Shown here piece by piece: positions 1 through 9,695 of a DNA stretch of 64,000 nucleotides. A program made the position numbers and the translations under genes. The stretch covers positions 62,001 through 126,000 of the forward strand of contig CAJNBW010000006.1 of NCBI GenBank assembly GCA_905221105.1, read 5' to 3'. The number at the start of each line of letters is the position of its first letter. The stretch's first letter is position 1. The notes beneath the pieces are model-generated. The model did no database searches. It had not been told where the DNA came from and saw only the letters and a list, made by a program, of their open reading frames with translations. This stretch comes from a bacterium (GTDB lineage Bacteria > Bacillota > Bacilli > Lactobacillales > Streptococcaceae).

Positions 1-1201
1 TCATGTAGAGACGCATCTGGGTACGAGTATAATCACTATTGGTTTCATGGTAACGACGCTTGATATTATTGACAACTCCCTCAAAAGGAATGTCAATATC
101 GCGCACACCGCCAAATTCATTTTCATAGTGGAAATGGAATTCCTTGCCATCTGAGCCGTAGAGAATCAAGTTCTTATCTTCTTCTGACAAGTCCTCAAAA
201 GGCTTATCCATGTCCACTCCAAAAGCTGTCATGGCTTGTTCCAGCATGTTTGGATAGTAGTTAGATGAGATAGGATTCCAAGGGGCCAAGGCTCCCTCAC
301 GTAGTGTTTTGCTGGCATCTGGCACTACCAAATCAGTATCCACCTCTAGCTTAATACCCAAACCATCACACTCACTACAAGAACCAAAAGGAGCATTGAA
401 AGAGAAGAGACGAGGCTCTAACTCTGGTACAGTAAAACCACAAACCGGGCAGGCATAATGCTCAGAGAAGAGCAACTCAGAATCGTCCATGGTGTCGATA
501 ATGATATAACCTTCTGCGATACGAAGGGCTGCCTCAATGGAATCAAAGAGACGGCTACGAATACCCTCCTTGATGACAATACGGTCAACCACTACATCAA
601 TATTGTGTTGCTTACTCTTAGACAACTCTGGCACTTCGGTCACATCATACACTTCCCCATCCACACGGACACGAACATACCCATCTTTCTGAACCTTCTC
701 GATAACACTCTTATGTTGGCCTTTTTTCTTGCGGATGACAGGGGCCAAGATCTGCAAGCGTTGGCGTTCTGGCAATTCCAAAACCTTATCCACGATTTGC
801 TCCACAGAAGAGGCCTTGATAGCTCCATGTCCGTTGATACAGTAAGGCGTCCCCACACGCGCGTAGAGGAGACGCAGATAGTCATTGATTTCAGTCGTGG
901 TTCCCACGGTCGAACGAGGATTTTTGCTAGTCGTTTTTTGGTCGATGGAAATAGCCGGGCTGAGACCATCAATAGCATCTACATCTGGTTTCTCCATATT
1001 TCCCAAGAACTGGCGAGCGTAGGCTGACAAACTCTCCACATAGCGACGTTGTCCCTCCGCATAGAGGGTATCAAAGGCCAGACTGGATTTCCCCGAACCT
1101 GACAAACCTGTCACGACAACCAACTTGTCTCGCGGAATTTCCACATCAATATTTTTTAAATTATGGGCACGCGCCCCATGAATGACAATTTTATCTTGCA
1201 T
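1..1201 (-). CDS. uvrA: UvrA, excinuclease ABC subunit A (N-terminal 400 codons; runs off the window)
   Basis: This is the damage-recognition ATPase of nucleotide excision repair. UvrA dimers find bulky lesions and load UvrB. The start codon is at 1199-1201 ([15 protein letters not shown]). A Walker A motif GLSGSGKSS lies near residues 32-40, followed by the Q-loop-like region, the UvrB-binding region and a zinc-finger start (CPVC, then CSEC at about residues 255-285). The family is about 940 residues long, so roughly 540 C-terminal residues lie outside the window. It is divergent from corA. Its promoter is an extended -10 (TGGTATAAT) on the minus strand at 1233-1241. The identification is secure. 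Confidence 0.97.
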   Translation of the reverse strand, partial: MQDKIVIHGARAHNLKNIDVEIPRDKLVVVTGLSGSGKSSLAFDTLYAEGQRRYVESLSAYARQFLGNMEKPDVDAIDGLSPAISIDQKTTSKNPRSTVGTTTEINDYLRLLYARVGTPYCINGHGAIKASSVEQIVDKVLELPERQRLQILAPVIRKKKGQHKSVIEKVQKDGYVRVRVDGEVYDVTEVPELSKSKQHNIDVVVDRIVIKEGIRSRLFDSIEAALRIAEGYIIIDTMDDSELLFSEHYACPVCGFTVPELEPRLFSFNAPFGSCSECDGLGIKLEVDTDLVVPDASKTLREGALAPWNPISSNYYPNMLEQAMTAFGVDMDKPFEDLSEEDKNLILYGSDGKEFHFHYENEFGGVRDIDIPFEGVVNNIKRRYHETNSDYTRTQMRLYM

Positions 1202-1232
1202 CTTTGTTCTTTCTAGTCCATTATCGCTTACC

Positions 1233-1288
1233 ATTATACCAAAAAAAGTGAGATTCTATTACCCAAAAGGCTGAATTTATAGTATAAT
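1233..1288. promoter_or_regulatory. Divergent promoters for uvrA (minus) and corA (plus)
   Basis: On the minus strand an extended -10 TGGTATAAT (hexamer 1233-1238) precedes uvrA. On the plus strand TATAAT at 1283-1288 precedes corA. Neither has a strong -35, which fits streptococcal extended -10 promoters. No LexA-like operator was recognised. Confidence 0.6.
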
Positions 1289-1332
1289 AGTACGGTGTGA
1301 AAAAATCTGAAAAATGAGAAAGGATAAGGGAT

Positions 1333-2277
1333 ATGAAACAAGTTTTTCTCTCTACAACAACTGAATTTAAAGAGATCGATACGCTTGAACCGGGTACTTG
1401 GATCAATCTCGTTAATCCAACTCAAAATGAATCACTCGAAATCGCTAATGCCTTCGATATCGATATTGCCGACCTTCGTGCACCGCTCGATGCGGAAGAA
1501 ATGTCTCGTATTACCATTGAAGACGAGTACACCCTGATTATCGTAGACGTGCCGGTCACAGAAGAAAGAAATAACCGCACCTACTACGTAACCATCCCGC
1601 TTGGTATTATCATCACCGAGGAAACCATTATCACTACGTGTTTGGAACCATTACCGGTCCTTGATGTCTTTATCAACCGTCGCTTGCGTAATTTCTACAC
1701 CTTCATGCGTTCGCGTTTTATCTTCCAGATTCTTTATCGCAATGCAGAGCTTTACCTAACAGCCCTTCGTTCGATTGACCGCAAGAGTGAACAGATCGAA
1801 AGTCAACTGCATCAATCAACTCGTAATGAAGAATTGATTGAGCTCATGGAATTGGAAAAAACCATCGTCTATTTCAAGGCCTCCCTCAAAACAAATGAGC
1901 GCGTGATTAAGAAATTGACCAGCTCAACCAGCAATATCAAGAAATACCTTGAGGACGAAGACCTGCTTGAAGATACCCTGATTGAAACCCAACAGGCCAT
2001 CGAGATGGCAGACATTTACGGAAATGTCTTGCACTCTATGACGGAGACCTTTGCCTCTATCATTTCCAACAACCAGAACAACATCATGAAAACCTTGGCC
2101 CTTGTGACCATCGTCATGTCCATCCCAACCATGGTCTTTTCTGCCTACGGGATGAACTTTAAGGATAATGAAATTCCCCTAAACGGCGAGCCAAATGCCT
2201 TCTGGTTAATCGTCTTTATCGCCTTTGCTATGAGTGTCTCGCTCACTCTCTATCTCATCCATAAAAAATGGTTCTAA
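1333..2277 (+). CDS. corA: CorA-family magnesium/cobalt transporter
   Basis: This 314-residue protein has the CorA layout. A long acidic cytoplasmic alpha/beta and coiled-helix domain spans about residues 1-250. It is followed by the signature YGMNF (GMN at residues 273-275, the pore selectivity loop) between two C-terminal transmembrane helices, and a short basic tail (HKKWF). It should form a pentameric Mg2+ (or Co2+/Ni2+) channel in the cytoplasmic membrane. The next gene starts 11 bases after the stop, so the two are probably cotranscribed. No M-box riboswitch is visible in the short leader. Confidence 0.93.
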   Translation: MKQVFLSTTTEFKEIDTLEPGTWINLVNPTQNESLEIANAFDIDIADLRAPLDAEEMSRITIEDEYTLIIVDVPVTEERNNRTYYVTIPLGIIITEETIITTCLEPLPVLDVFINRRLRNFYTFMRSRFIFQILYRNAELYLTALRSIDRKSEQIESQLHQSTRNEELIELMELEKTIVYFKASLKTNERVIKKLTSSTSNIKKYLEDEDLLEDTLIETQQAIEMADIYGNVLHSMTETFASIISNNQNNIMKTLALVTIVMSIPTMVFSAYGMNFKDNEIPLNGEPNAFWLIVFIAFAMSVSLTLYLIHKKWF

Positions 2278-2288
2278 GAGGAGTTCCT

Positions 2289-2966
2289 ATGTCTCAGATT
2301 GATCTACAAAAATTAACAAAGAAAAACCAAGAGTTTGTCCACATCGCTACCCAACAATTCATCAAAGATGGGAAAACAGACGCTGAAATCAAAGCTATTT
2401 TTGAGGAAGTTATTCCCCAAATCCTTGAAGAGCAAGCCAAAGGTACGACTGCTCGTTCCCTTTACGGCGCACCAACCCATTGGGCTCATAGTTTCACTAT
2501 CAAGGAACAATATGAAAAAGAGCATCCAAAAGAAAATGATGATCCAAAACTGATGATTATGGACTCAGCCCTTTTCATCACTAGCCTCTTTGCCCTCGTC
2601 AGCGCCCTCACAACCTTCTTCTCAGCAGATCAAGCTATCGGTTACGGTTTGATTACCCTCCTATTAGTTGGACTGGTTGGTGGATTTGCCTTCTACTTGA
2701 TGTACTACTTTGTTTACCAATACTATGGACCAGATATGGACCGCAGTCAACGTCCACCTTTCTGGAAATCTGTACTGGTTATCCTAGCTTCTATGTTCCT
2801 TTGGTTACTTGTTTTCTTTGCAACAAGCTTCCTACCAGCTAGCCTTAATCCCGTACTTGCTCCATTGCCACTAGCTATTATCGGAGCAGTCCTCCTAGCC
2901 CTTCGCTTCTATCTCAAGAAACGCTTGAATATCCGCAGCGCAAGTGCAGGACCAACACGTTATTAA
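2289..2966 (+). CDS. DUF1129-type membrane protein
   Basis: This is a 225-residue protein with a soluble, helical N-terminal half (about residues 1-85) and four predicted membrane helices (about 90-215), ending in a basic tail. It resembles the Firmicutes DUF1129 family, whose function is not established. I chose the ATG at 2289 because AGAGGAG lies 6-8 bases upstream; an upstream GTG at 2268 would overlap corA and has no such site. It is cotranscribed with corA and followed by a clear terminator. A role linked to CorA is only an inference from position. Confidence 0.75.
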   Translation: MSQIDLQKLTKKNQEFVHIATQQFIKDGKTDAEIKAIFEEVIPQILEEQAKGTTARSLYGAPTHWAHSFTIKEQYEKEHPKENDDPKLMIMDSALFITSLFALVSALTTFFSADQAIGYGLITLLLVGLVGGFAFYLMYYFVYQYYGPDMDRSQRPPFWKSVLVILASMFLWLLVFFATSFLPASLNPVLAPLPLAIIGAVLLALRFYLKKRLNIRSASAGPTRY

Positions 2967-2978
2967 GAGAATGATAAA

Positions 2979-3005
2979 AGCAACTGCAGGTGCGGTTGCT
3001 TTTTT
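2979..3005 (+). terminator. Intrinsic terminator after the corA operon
   Basis: A ten-base stem (AGCAACTGCA pairing with TGCGGTTGCT, one G-U pair) has a very short loop and is followed by TTTTTT. Confidence 0.85.
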
Positions 3006-3105
3006 ACTGTTTTCTTAATTTAAAAGCATTCTTCTGACATCCCACATAGCTTTCTCTTATCTTTTGTGATAAAATAGGTTCAATTTATTTCTAGGAGGAT
3101 GAGAT

Positions 3106-4137
3106 ATGGTTTCTACTATTGGTATTGTTAGTTTGTCTAGTGGCATTCTCGGAGAGAATTTTGTCAAACACGAAGTGGACTTGGGTGTCCAACGTCTCAA
3201 GGCTCTGGGACTCAATCCTATCTTTTTACCCCATTCGTTAAAAGGCTTAGACTTTATCAAGGACCACCCCGAAGCGCGTGCGAAAGATTTGATGCAAGCC
3301 TTTTCGGACGATAGCATCGACATGATCCTATGTGCCATCGGTGGGGATGATACCTATCGTTTGTTGCCCTACCTTTTTGAAAATGAGCAACTAGAAAAAG
3401 TTATCAAACAAAAGATTTTTCTTGGCTTCTCAGATACAACCATGAACCATCTCATGTTGCATAAACTAGGAATCAAGACTTTTTATGGTCAATCCTTTTT
3501 AGCAGACATTTGTGAATTAGACAAAGAAATGCTAGCCTATAGCCTTCACTACTTTAAAGAATTGATTGAGACTGGAAGAATCTCAGAAATCCGCCCTAGT
3601 GACGTTTGGTATGAGGAACGAACTGACTTCAGTCCCAAGGCTCTAGGAACACCTCGTATCAATCATACAAATACTGGTTTTGACTTGTTACAAGGAAATG
3701 CCCAGTTCGAGGGAGAAATCCTCGGTGGTTGCCTCGAATCTCTCTACGATATCTTTAACAACTCTCGATACGCAGATAGCACGGACCTCTGCCAAAAGTA
3801 CAAACTTTTCCCTGACTTGTCAGAATGGGAAGGAAAAATCCTCTTGCTAGAAACAAGCGAAGAAAAGCCTGAGCCGGAAGACTTCAAAAAGATGTTGCGG
3901 ACTTTAAAGGACACTGGCATATTCTCGGTCATCAGTGGACTCTTGGTAGGAAAACCTATGGATGAAACTTTCTATGACGACTATAAAGAGGTACTATTGG
4001 ATATTATTGACAGCAATATCCCGATTGTCTATAATTTGAATGTCGGCCACGCAACTCCAAGAGCCATTATACCCTTTGGGGTCCATGCTCATGTAGATGC
4101 ACAGGAACAAGTCATTTGCTTTGACTATAACAAATAA
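3106..4137 (+). CDS. Peptidase family S66 (LD-carboxypeptidase / MccF-like)
   Basis: This is a 343-residue serine peptidase of the S66 family, which holds murein LD-carboxypeptidases and the microcin C self-immunity peptidase MccF. The GGDDTYRLLP segment near residue 80 and FSDTT with the predicted nucleophile Ser109 match the family. The Glu and His of the Ser-Glu-His triad lie in the C-terminal half (a candidate is NVGHATPR near residue 315). There is no signal peptide, so it acts in the cytoplasm, either in muropeptide recycling or in cleavage of peptidyl-nucleotide toxins. It is monocistronic with its own terminator. The exact substrate cannot be told from sequence. Confidence 0.85.
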   Translation: MVSTIGIVSLSSGILGENFVKHEVDLGVQRLKALGLNPIFLPHSLKGLDFIKDHPEARAKDLMQAFSDDSIDMILCAIGGDDTYRLLPYLFENEQLEKVIKQKIFLGFSDTTMNHLMLHKLGIKTFYGQSFLADICELDKEMLAYSLHYFKELIETGRISEIRPSDVWYEERTDFSPKALGTPRINHTNTGFDLLQGNAQFEGEILGGCLESLYDIFNNSRYADSTDLCQKYKLFPDLSEWEGKILLLETSEEKPEPEDFKKMLRTLKDTGIFSVISGLLVGKPMDETFYDDYKEVLLDIIDSNIPIVYNLNVGHATPRAIIPFGVHAHVDAQEQVICFDYNK

Positions 4138-4166
4138 AGCTGGGAAGAATTTCTCAGCTTTTTTCT
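4137..4166 (+). terminator. Intrinsic terminator after the S66 peptidase gene
   Basis: The hairpin AAGCTG...CAGCTT, with an extended GAA/TTC inner stem, is followed by TTTTTT. It begins at the stop codon. Confidence 0.85.
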
Positions 4167-4198
4167 ATATTCTCAGATATGCTAGTTACCTGTACTCA

Positions 4199-4762
4199 CT
4201 AATAACCGCTTTTCCACGCACAATCATTCTCATGGTCATCAACCAAGCCTGCTGCTTGTAGAAAAGACAAGATGGTGACTGGGCCTGTGAACTTGAAACC
4301 TCGTTTTTTGAGTTCTTTGGCTAATTTCTCAGACAAAGTTGTTTTAGCAGGTGCTAGGTGATAGTCAGGAACATCATTGATGATGGTTTTTCCCTCAACA
4401 AAAGACCAGAGATAAGTGTCAAAAGAGCCATACTCTTCCTGTAGTCGTAAAAATGCTTGGGCGTTAGTCCGAGTAGCAAAAATTTTGGCACTATTCCGAA
4501 TGATGGCTGGATTCTCCAACAAGGCTTCCAACTCGGTGTCGGTCATGTCTGCCACCGCTTGAATTTGATAGCCATGAAAGGCTTGACGGAAAGCTTGGCG
4601 TTTGTTGAGCACCGTTTCCCAAGACAGGCCTGCCTGATAGGTTTCCATGCACAACAACTCGAACAGTGCTTGGTCGTCATGGAGGGGTTGGCCCCACTCC
4701 TCATCATGATAGGCGATATAAAGCGGATTGGTCATCTTGACCCACGAACAACGTTTTGTCAT
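4199..4762 (-). CDS. tag: Tag, DNA-3-methyladenine glycosylase I
   Basis: This 187-residue base-excision repair enzyme removes 3-methyladenine from alkylated DNA. Family marks are the N-terminal RCSWV with the zinc-ligand cysteine, YHDEEWG with the recognition glutamate, and the C-terminal DHENDCAWK carrying the His and Cys zinc ligands. The length is normal for Tag. It starts 9 bases downstream of ruvA and is the last gene of a repair operon mutL-ruvA-tag. Confidence 0.95.
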   Translation of the reverse strand: MTKRCSWVKMTNPLYIAYHDEEWGQPLHDDQALFELLCMETYQAGLSWETVLNKRQAFRQAFHGYQIQAVADMTDTELEALLENPAIIRNSAKIFATRTNAQAFLRLQEEYGSFDTYLWSFVEGKTIINDVPDYHLAPAKTTLSEKLAKELKKRGFKFTGPVTILSFLQAAGLVDDHENDCAWKSGY

Positions 4763-4771
4763 GCTCTGCTC

Positions 4772-5365
4772 CTATTTGACTAACATTTTAAGGGCTGACT
4801 TGATATAGTTCTCAGCTGTATCTGTCGTTCCTTCAAAGAATTTCTTGATTTTCTTAAGCTCGGTCGCCTTGTAGCCCAGTGCCAGCATGGCTTCCATAGC
4901 TTCTTCCAATTCTTGGTTTTCAGCGCTTGCTTGTACTGCGGCCTTAGCAGGAAGGTCATCTCCTGCAACTACTACCTTACCTTCCAAGTCCAGCACCATC
5001 TGCTGGGCTGTTTTCTTGCCAATTTTAGGAAACTTGGTCAAGTAGGTGATGTTCTTGGTTTCGATGGCTTGAACCAGACCAGCATTGTCATCGGCAGCAA
5101 TAATAGCAAGAGCTGACACAGGACCGATCCCAGAAACCGAAATCAGACTGAGAAAGAGTTTTTTCTCATCTTCTGAGCGAAATCCATAAAGTAGATGCGC
5201 ATCCTCACGCACGACCTGATGCACATAAATTTGAGCTTCTTGATTGACTTGTCCTGAGTAGGCATAGGGATTGGCCACATGCAAAATATAACCGATACCG
5301 TTGACTTCAAGAACAATGTATTTAGCAGTGATTTTAGTAATGATTCCTTTTAAATATTCGTACAT
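4772..5365 (-). CDS. ruvA: RuvA, Holliday junction branch-migration protein
   Basis: This 197-residue tetrameric protein binds Holliday junctions and recruits RuvB. It has an N-terminal OB fold ([12 protein letters not shown]...), two helix-hairpin-helix motifs ([12 protein letters not shown] and [12 protein letters not shown], about residues 70-125) and a C-terminal RuvB-interacting domain. I chose the ATG at 5365 because homologues start at MYEYLKG. A longer frame reaching 5401 runs into the BOX repeat and should not be used. ruvB is not in the window. The mutL-ruvA gap is filled by a BOX element. Confidence 0.96.
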   Translation of the reverse strand: MYEYLKGIITKITAKYIVLEVNGIGYILHVANPYAYSGQVNQEAQIYVHQVVREDAHLLYGFRSEDEKKLFLSLISVSGIGPVSALAIIAADDNAGLVQAIETKNITYLTKFPKIGKKTAQQMVLDLEGKVVVAGDDLPAKAAVQASAENQELEEAMEAMLALGYKATELKKIKKFFEGTTDTAENYIKSALKMLVK

Positions 5366-5378
5366 AGTTTTCCTTTTA

Positions 5379-5490
5379 TAATCAATGAAAATCAAAAGCA
5401 AACTAGAAAGCTAGCCGCAGGTTGCTCAAAGCACAGCTTTGGGGTTGCAGATAGAGCTGACCTGATTTGAAGAGATTTTCAAAGAGTATT
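5379..5490. repeat. BOX element copy a (degenerate)
   Basis: This is the first of eight related copies in the window. It has a recognisable left end (TCAATGAAAATC...GCAAACTAGAAAGCTAGCCGCAG) and right end (TTTGAAGAGATTTTCAAAGAGTAT). The boxB-like middle is missing and several terminal bases have drifted. It lies between the mutL stop and ruvA, so it is transcribed within the operon. Confidence 0.8.
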
Positions 5491-5493
5491 CGT

Positions 5494-7443
5494 TTAATAT
5501 TTCCCCAACTCACGGAGGCTGGTATGATTTTCCTGAATGCGTCGGAACATCTTTTCCATATCTGACTTGGTAAAATGCACCAAAACAGGACGTCCGTGAG
5601 GACAGTTATAGGGATTGTCACATTGAGAAAGCTGATAGAGGAGTTGTCTAGCTGAATGGTCATCAATACGATGGTTTGCCTTAATGGACCGCTTGCAGGA
5701 CATCATGATAGCCAGCTCTGCTCGGTATTTCTTGATAGAAACCTCCTTGGTCAAGAGGAGCATGTCGCACATTTCATAGATTCCTGACTCAATCTCCTCC
5801 TCTGCCATCCAAATAGGATGTTCACGTAGGATAAATTGATTTTCTCCGTACTCTGCTAGAAAGACACCCACTTCCTCCAAAAGAGGCATTCTTTCCTTGA
5901 GACGAAGGGCATCATCCGCTGGAAATTCAAAGATGTAGGGCACTAGGAGTTGCTGCTGACTCTGGTCAACATCGCCAATGCTTTCACGATATTCCTCATA
6001 CTTGACCCGTTCCTGAGCCGCGTGCTGGTCTATGATGTAGAGTCCATCTCGCCCCTGGGCAAAGAGATAAGTCCCGTGCATTTGTCCGAAAAATTCCAAC
6101 TCTGGGAAACTTGAAGATTCTTCTCGCTCCAGCTTGTCATAAGCCTTATCGAGACTAGCCAAATCTAACTCTGGATGGTCTAGTTGATCATAGTTAGCTG
6201 GCTTTCTCTCTGCAAAATGCAGTTTAGCTGGCTTGGTCAATTGGTCCAAGGTTTCCTTGGCAAATAAAGTCAAATCCTGCCCTTCCTCAGTCAATTCTAC
6301 CTGATAATCAGCCACCTCAGCTTGACTAGGTCTTGTCGACTCAGTTTTCTCATAGTAGAGCGTATTTTCTTTGAGTGGGAGAATAGTTTGCTCCACCTTC
6401 TCACGATTGCGCACAGTCGATTTGGCAAGATTTTCCAAGGCATCTGGTATCAAGGTTTGTTCCTTGAGACTGTTTGCAATAGCTTCTGAAACCAGCGTCA
6501 TCAGTTCTTTTTCCTTAGAAATCCGCACCTCTTGCTTAGTTGGATGCACATTGACATCCGCTAGATAAGGGTCAATATGGATATGAATGACAGCCAGTGG
6601 AAAACGGCCCACCATAAGCTTGCTTCCATAACCGTCAAGAATAGCACGATTAAGCAGGAAGTTCTTGATATAACGGCCATTGATGAAGAGGCTGATATAG
6701 TTGCGATTAGCCCGAGTCAACTCAGGCAGAGACACAAAACCTGAAATTTCGAAATCAAGGTCAGAGTTCTCAATTTCAATCATCTTCTTGGCACTCGCCA
6801 AACCATAAATCCCTGCGATGGCTTGACGCAGTTGACCAGTCCCTGCTGTCCGCGTCATTTCCTTGCCATCACTAATCAAGCTGAAAGAAATCTCAGGATG
6901 GGCCAAGCCCAGACGGTTGACAATATCAATGATATGAGACAGCTCCGCTTGCTGGCTCTTCATATACTTGAGGCGGGCAGGCGTGTTGAAAAAGAGGTCC
7001 TCCACACAAACCTTGGTTCCCACAGGACTAGTCGCTGGGATGACTTCTTCGACTTCACCTCCACGCGCGACTAACTTAGTCCCATGACTTGCACCATCCA
7101 CCGCCGTCAAAAGAGTCAGAACACTAACAGAAGCGATAGAAGGCAAGGCTTCACCACGAAAACCAAGCGTCCGAATTCGAAAGAGGTCTGCCTGATTTTT
7201 TATTTTACTGGTCGCATGACGACGCAGGGCCAATTCCACCTCATCGTGGGCAATTCCATGACCATTATCTGTGATTTGAATCTTCTTGAGACCAGCTTCC
7301 TCAATCTCAATGATAATCTGGCTAGAGCCAGCATCAATGGCATTTTCTACCAACTCTTTAACCACGCTGGCAGGACGTTCGATGACCTCTCCTGCCGCGA
7401 TCTGGTTTGCCAACACCTCTGGCAATTCAATAATATGAGACAT
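5494..7443 (-). CDS. mutL: MutL (HexB), mismatch repair ATPase with endonuclease motif
   Basis: This is a 649-residue MutL-family protein coordinating MutS-dependent mismatch repair; the pneumococcal orthologue is HexB. The GHKL ATPase domain (about 1-330) shows NAIDAG, DNGHGI and GFRGEAL. After a low-complexity linker, the C-terminal dimerisation domain carries [12 protein letters not shown] (the DQHA-x2-E-x4-E endonuclease motif), SCKRSIKAN and CPHGRP. This indicates a nicking MutL, as in other bacteria lacking MutH. It is the first gene of a mutL-ruvA-tag run. The promoter is an extended -10 (TGGTATAAT) at 7491-7499 on the minus strand. Confidence 0.97.
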   Translation of the reverse strand: MSHIIELPEVLANQIAAGEVIERPASVVKELVENAIDAGSSQIIIEIEEAGLKKIQITDNGHGIAHDEVELALRRHATSKIKNQADLFRIRTLGFRGEALPSIASVSVLTLLTAVDGASHGTKLVARGGEVEEVIPATSPVGTKVCVEDLFFNTPARLKYMKSQQAELSHIIDIVNRLGLAHPEISFSLISDGKEMTRTAGTGQLRQAIAGIYGLASAKKMIEIENSDLDFEISGFVSLPELTRANRNYISLFINGRYIKNFLLNRAILDGYGSKLMVGRFPLAVIHIHIDPYLADVNVHPTKQEVRISKEKELMTLVSEAIANSLKEQTLIPDALENLAKSTVRNREKVEQTILPLKENTLYYEKTESTRPSQAEVADYQVELTEEGQDLTLFAKETLDQLTKPAKLHFAERKPANYDQLDHPELDLASLDKAYDKLEREESSSFPELEFFGQMHGTYLFAQGRDGLYIIDQHAAQERVKYEEYRESIGDVDQSQQQLLVPYIFEFPADDALRLKERMPLLEEVGVFLAEYGENQFILREHPIWMAEEEIESGIYEMCDMLLLTKEVSIKKYRAELAIMMSCKRSIKANHRIDDHSARQLLYQLSQCDNPYNCPHGRPVLVHFTKSDMEKMFRRIQENHTSLRELGKY

Positions 7444-7490
7444 TTTTCAGCCCCTTTCTGTATCTGTTTTCCTAGAAATTGATTAGTGCT

Positions 7491-7499
7491 ATTATACCA
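7491..7499 (-). promoter_or_regulatory. Extended -10 promoter of mutL
   Basis: The minus strand reads TGGTATAAT about 50 bases upstream of the mutL start. The -35 is weak (TTTCTG at about 17-base spacing). Confidence 0.6.
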
Positions 7500-7648
7500 T
7501 ATTTCAGATAGGACAGAAAAGCTCCACCACATAGGATACAAGTCCCTCCACATAGACAACGTCCCTTGCAAGGGGTTAAAAAATAGTGTTTAATAAAGGT
7601 GTACAAGAAGTGATCACAATTTTGTATGAAAGACAAGGAGAGAAAACT

Positions 7649-8089
7649 ATGAAAGTAGAACTACAGATTAGTGAGACTTACAAGGAAGAAAAACTGATTG
7701 TCCAAGCACCTCAGCCAACATATAAAGTCCAGAAAGTCATCGAGTTCGCAGAAAATCTTGACCAAAAAGAAAAAATCAAAGGGAAAATCGATGATCAGGT
7801 CTATCTAGTTGAGATTGGCAAGATTCAGCGCTTCTATATCGAGAATCGGAAGGTTCTAGCAGAAACCGCGAGTCAGACCTACACCATTGATTTGCGACTC
7901 TATCAAGTTCTTGAACTCTTGCCAAGCAATTTTATCCAAATTTCCCAATCAGAAATCATCAATATCGACTCCATCTCTCACCTCAAGCTCACCCCCAACG
8001 GTCTGGTAGAAATCTTTCTAAAAAACGAAAGCTTCACCTATTCTTCACGCCGTTACCTAAAAACCATCAAGGAGAAATTAGAACTATGA
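7649..8089 (+). CDS. LytTR-family DNA-binding regulator
   Basis: This 146-residue protein has a C-terminal LytTR domain (about residues 45-146), with the typical FIQISQSEIINIDSI and FTYSSRRYLKTIKEKL segments. It has no receiver domain. I placed the start at the ATG at 7649 because AAGGAG lies 8 bases upstream. Its stop overlaps the ATG of the next gene (ATGA), so the two are translationally coupled. Streptococcal LytTR regulators paired with a small membrane protein (HdrRM and BrsRM in S. mutans) are known from literature memory to control competence and bacteriocin genes, with the membrane partner restraining the regulator. A similar role here is inference. Confidence 0.85.
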   Translation: MKVELQISETYKEEKLIVQAPQPTYKVQKVIEFAENLDQKEKIKGKIDDQVYLVEIGKIQRFYIENRKVLAETASQTYTIDLRLYQVLELLPSNFIQISQSEIINIDSISHLKLTPNGLVEIFLKNESFTYSSRRYLKTIKEKLEL

Positions 8090-8544
8090 AAAAACAAGTA
8101 TTTCACGACGCAGCTGCTGGTGTCCTCATCGGCCTCATCCTCTCTATCCTCTTTTCACTCATTTATGCACCAAGTACTTATGCACCACTAAATCCCTACT
8201 CTCTCATCGGCCAAGCGATGATTCAACATCAGGTTCACGGTGCCCTGGTCTTGCTCTACTGCACACTTATCTGGGCAGCTATAGGTATGCTCTTCAACTT
8301 TGGCAACCGCTTATTCAGCCGTGACTGGAGCATGCTTCGTGCCACTCTGACTCATTTCTTCCTCATGCTAGTAGGCTTTGTCCCACTAGCAACCCTGGCA
8401 GGTTGGTTCCCCTTCCACTGGATCTTCTATCTCCAGCTCATTATCGAGTTTGCGATTGTCTACCTCATCATTTGGGCTGTTCTCTATAAAAGAGAGGCTA
8501 AAAAAGTAGATCACATCAATCAACTCTTGGAGCATAGAAAGTAA
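8086..8544 (+). CDS. DUF3021-like four-helix membrane protein, partner of the LytTR regulator
   Basis: This is a 152-residue integral membrane protein with four hydrophobic segments (about residues 10-30, 48-70, 85-108 and 112-132) and a charged cytoplasmic tail. It resembles the DUF3021 family usually encoded next to LytTR regulators. It overlaps the regulator gene by four bases. By analogy with LytTR regulatory systems it probably sequesters or inhibits the regulator at the membrane. No direct target operon for the pair could be recognised in this window. Confidence 0.8.
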   Translation: MKKQVFHDAAAGVLIGLILSILFSLIYAPSTYAPLNPYSLIGQAMIQHQVHGALVLLYCTLIWAAIGMLFNFGNRLFSRDWSMLRATLTHFFLMLVGFVPLATLAGWFPFHWIFYLQLIIEFAIVYLIIWAVLYKREAKKVDHINQLLEHRK

Positions 8545-8591
8545 AAGTTCTGATAAAACTGCTTGGAATAATAAAAAAGCCAAGCCTAAGC

Positions 8592-9056
8592 TCAACTTTC
8601 CAACTCATACAAATCCGCAATAATTGCAGCCACATGCTTGATATCTCCCAGCATGCCTCGCATTTCAAAGTCAGCCAATACAGGGAAACCAAAACGTTGA
8701 CTGTATTGCTTGGCTGTCAAGCAATATTGGTTATTAAAGTTACGATTTCCTGAACCAACTACGCCAAAACACTTACTAGCATTGTCGCCATAGGCGATAA
8801 AATCCCCAACGGGTGTCGTCAAAATCTCGACATCTCCGTTATCAACGCCATTCCCACCTTCTAGGTAGGTCGGCAAAAAAGCAACATAAGGATTATCCAT
8901 CTCATAGAAATCGTGGCCTTCCTTGACCAAATCCTTGATATGAATCTTTTGAACTTCAATCCCCTCATACTGGGACAAGAGATAGTCTTTCAGGCGGGTC
9001 ACAAAACTCTCAGTATTCCCACTCAGACTGATATAAACTAAAGAAATTGTCTTCAT
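8592..9056 (-). CDS. nrdI: NrdI-like flavodoxin
   Basis: This is a 154-residue flavodoxin-fold protein of the NrdI family. NrdI activates the dimanganese-tyrosyl radical of class Ib ribonucleotide reductase. The FMN phosphate loop is SLSGNTESF at about residues 9-17, and a GSGNRNFNNQYC segment matches the 80s loop of NrdI. The start at 9056 is preceded by GGAGG. nrdE, nrdF and nrdH are not adjacent. It is isolated between a convergent LytTR pair and an upstream terminator. Confidence 0.88.
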   Translation of the reverse strand: MKTISLVYISLSGNTESFVTRLKDYLLSQYEGIEVQKIHIKDLVKEGHDFYEMDNPYVAFLPTYLEGGNGVDNGDVEILTTPVGDFIAYGDNASKCFGVVGSGNRNFNNQYCLTAKQYSQRFGFPVLADFEMRGMLGDIKHVAAIIADLYELES

Positions 9057-9085
9057 ATGTACCTCCATGATTTTATTTTTAATCG

Positions 9086-9126
9086 AAAAAGAACTACCAA
9101 GATTGTATCTTGATAGTTCTTTTTTG
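9086..9126 (-). terminator. Intrinsic terminator between the 177-aa membrane protein gene and nrdI
   Basis: A long stem (AAGAACTA-CCAAGAT pairing with ATCTTG-TAGTTCTT) is flanked by A-rich and T-rich tracts. It can therefore work on the minus strand after the gene ending at 9134. Confidence 0.8.
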
Positions 9127-9133
9127 TCAATAC

Positions 9134-9667
9134 TTAAGCAAGTTCTTCTGTTTCCTCTTCTTCTGCCAAGGCTTTCTGCTGACGCCACATCTTGTAGAAG
9201 ACAAGAGCCAGGAAGAGAACATTGATGACGATAGAGAAAATGCTAGCGGCTTGTGAAATAACACTTATCCCTAAACGCATGGTCTCATCGTGAACTAACT
9301 GCACAGCGTCTTGTAAACCAACATAGCCATAAATCGAACCAATAATGGCTAGCAAAACATAGCCGACATAAGTGTAGTTTGCATATTGCAAATTCTTACG
9401 AACAAGGAACACAATCGCTACTGCAACTAAAATAGCAGATAGCACAATCAAGGCCATATTAAAAATAGAATGAGTTGATTCTGCTACTGCATAGGTGTAA
9501 TTGACGTTGTCGTCTAATTGCTGGGCACTAAGTCCCGCAACATGTGACTGCCTAACACGAAGGACTTCTTCGCTAGGCAAGGGACTCAACATTCCAAACA
9601 GAGACGTAGCTGAAATAAGGGCAGACAAGATTAGCAAGACCCATAGATAAATCGGTTTCTTTTTCAT
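9134..9667 (-). CDS. Hypothetical four-helix membrane protein
   Basis: This 177-residue protein has a membrane helix at 5-25, an extracytoplasmic segment of about 45 residues, and three further helices (about 70-90, 98-118 and 133-158). It ends in an acidic tail (ALAEEEETEELA). I do not recognise a family. The start at 9667 is chosen because AGGAGG lies 7 bases upstream. It follows the two-component operon but has its own promoter (TTGTAT-17-TATAAT, 9696-9724, minus strand). Its promoter overlaps the response-regulator stop region, so it may also be read through from that operon. Confidence 0.7.
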   Translation of the reverse strand: MKKKPIYLWVLLILSALISATSLFGMLSPLPSEEVLRVRQSHVAGLSAQQLDDNVNYTYAVAESTHSIFNMALIVLSAILVAVAIVFLVRKNLQYANYTYVGYVLLAIIGSIYGYVGLQDAVQLVHDETMRLGISVISQAASIFSIVINVLFLALVFYKMWRQQKALAEEEETEELA

Positions 9668-9695
9668 GATAGAACCTCCTAATATTATTATTGAT

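Noticed and set aside
458..1027. Plus-strand ORF of 189 codons
   Set aside because: It is antisense to the well-conserved uvrA reading frame and has no ribosome binding site.
8561..8585. GCTTGG...CCAAGC hairpin between the DUF3021 gene and nrdI as a terminator
   Set aside because: The 6-bp stem has a 13-base A-rich loop and no U-tract directly after it, so it is too weak to annotate.
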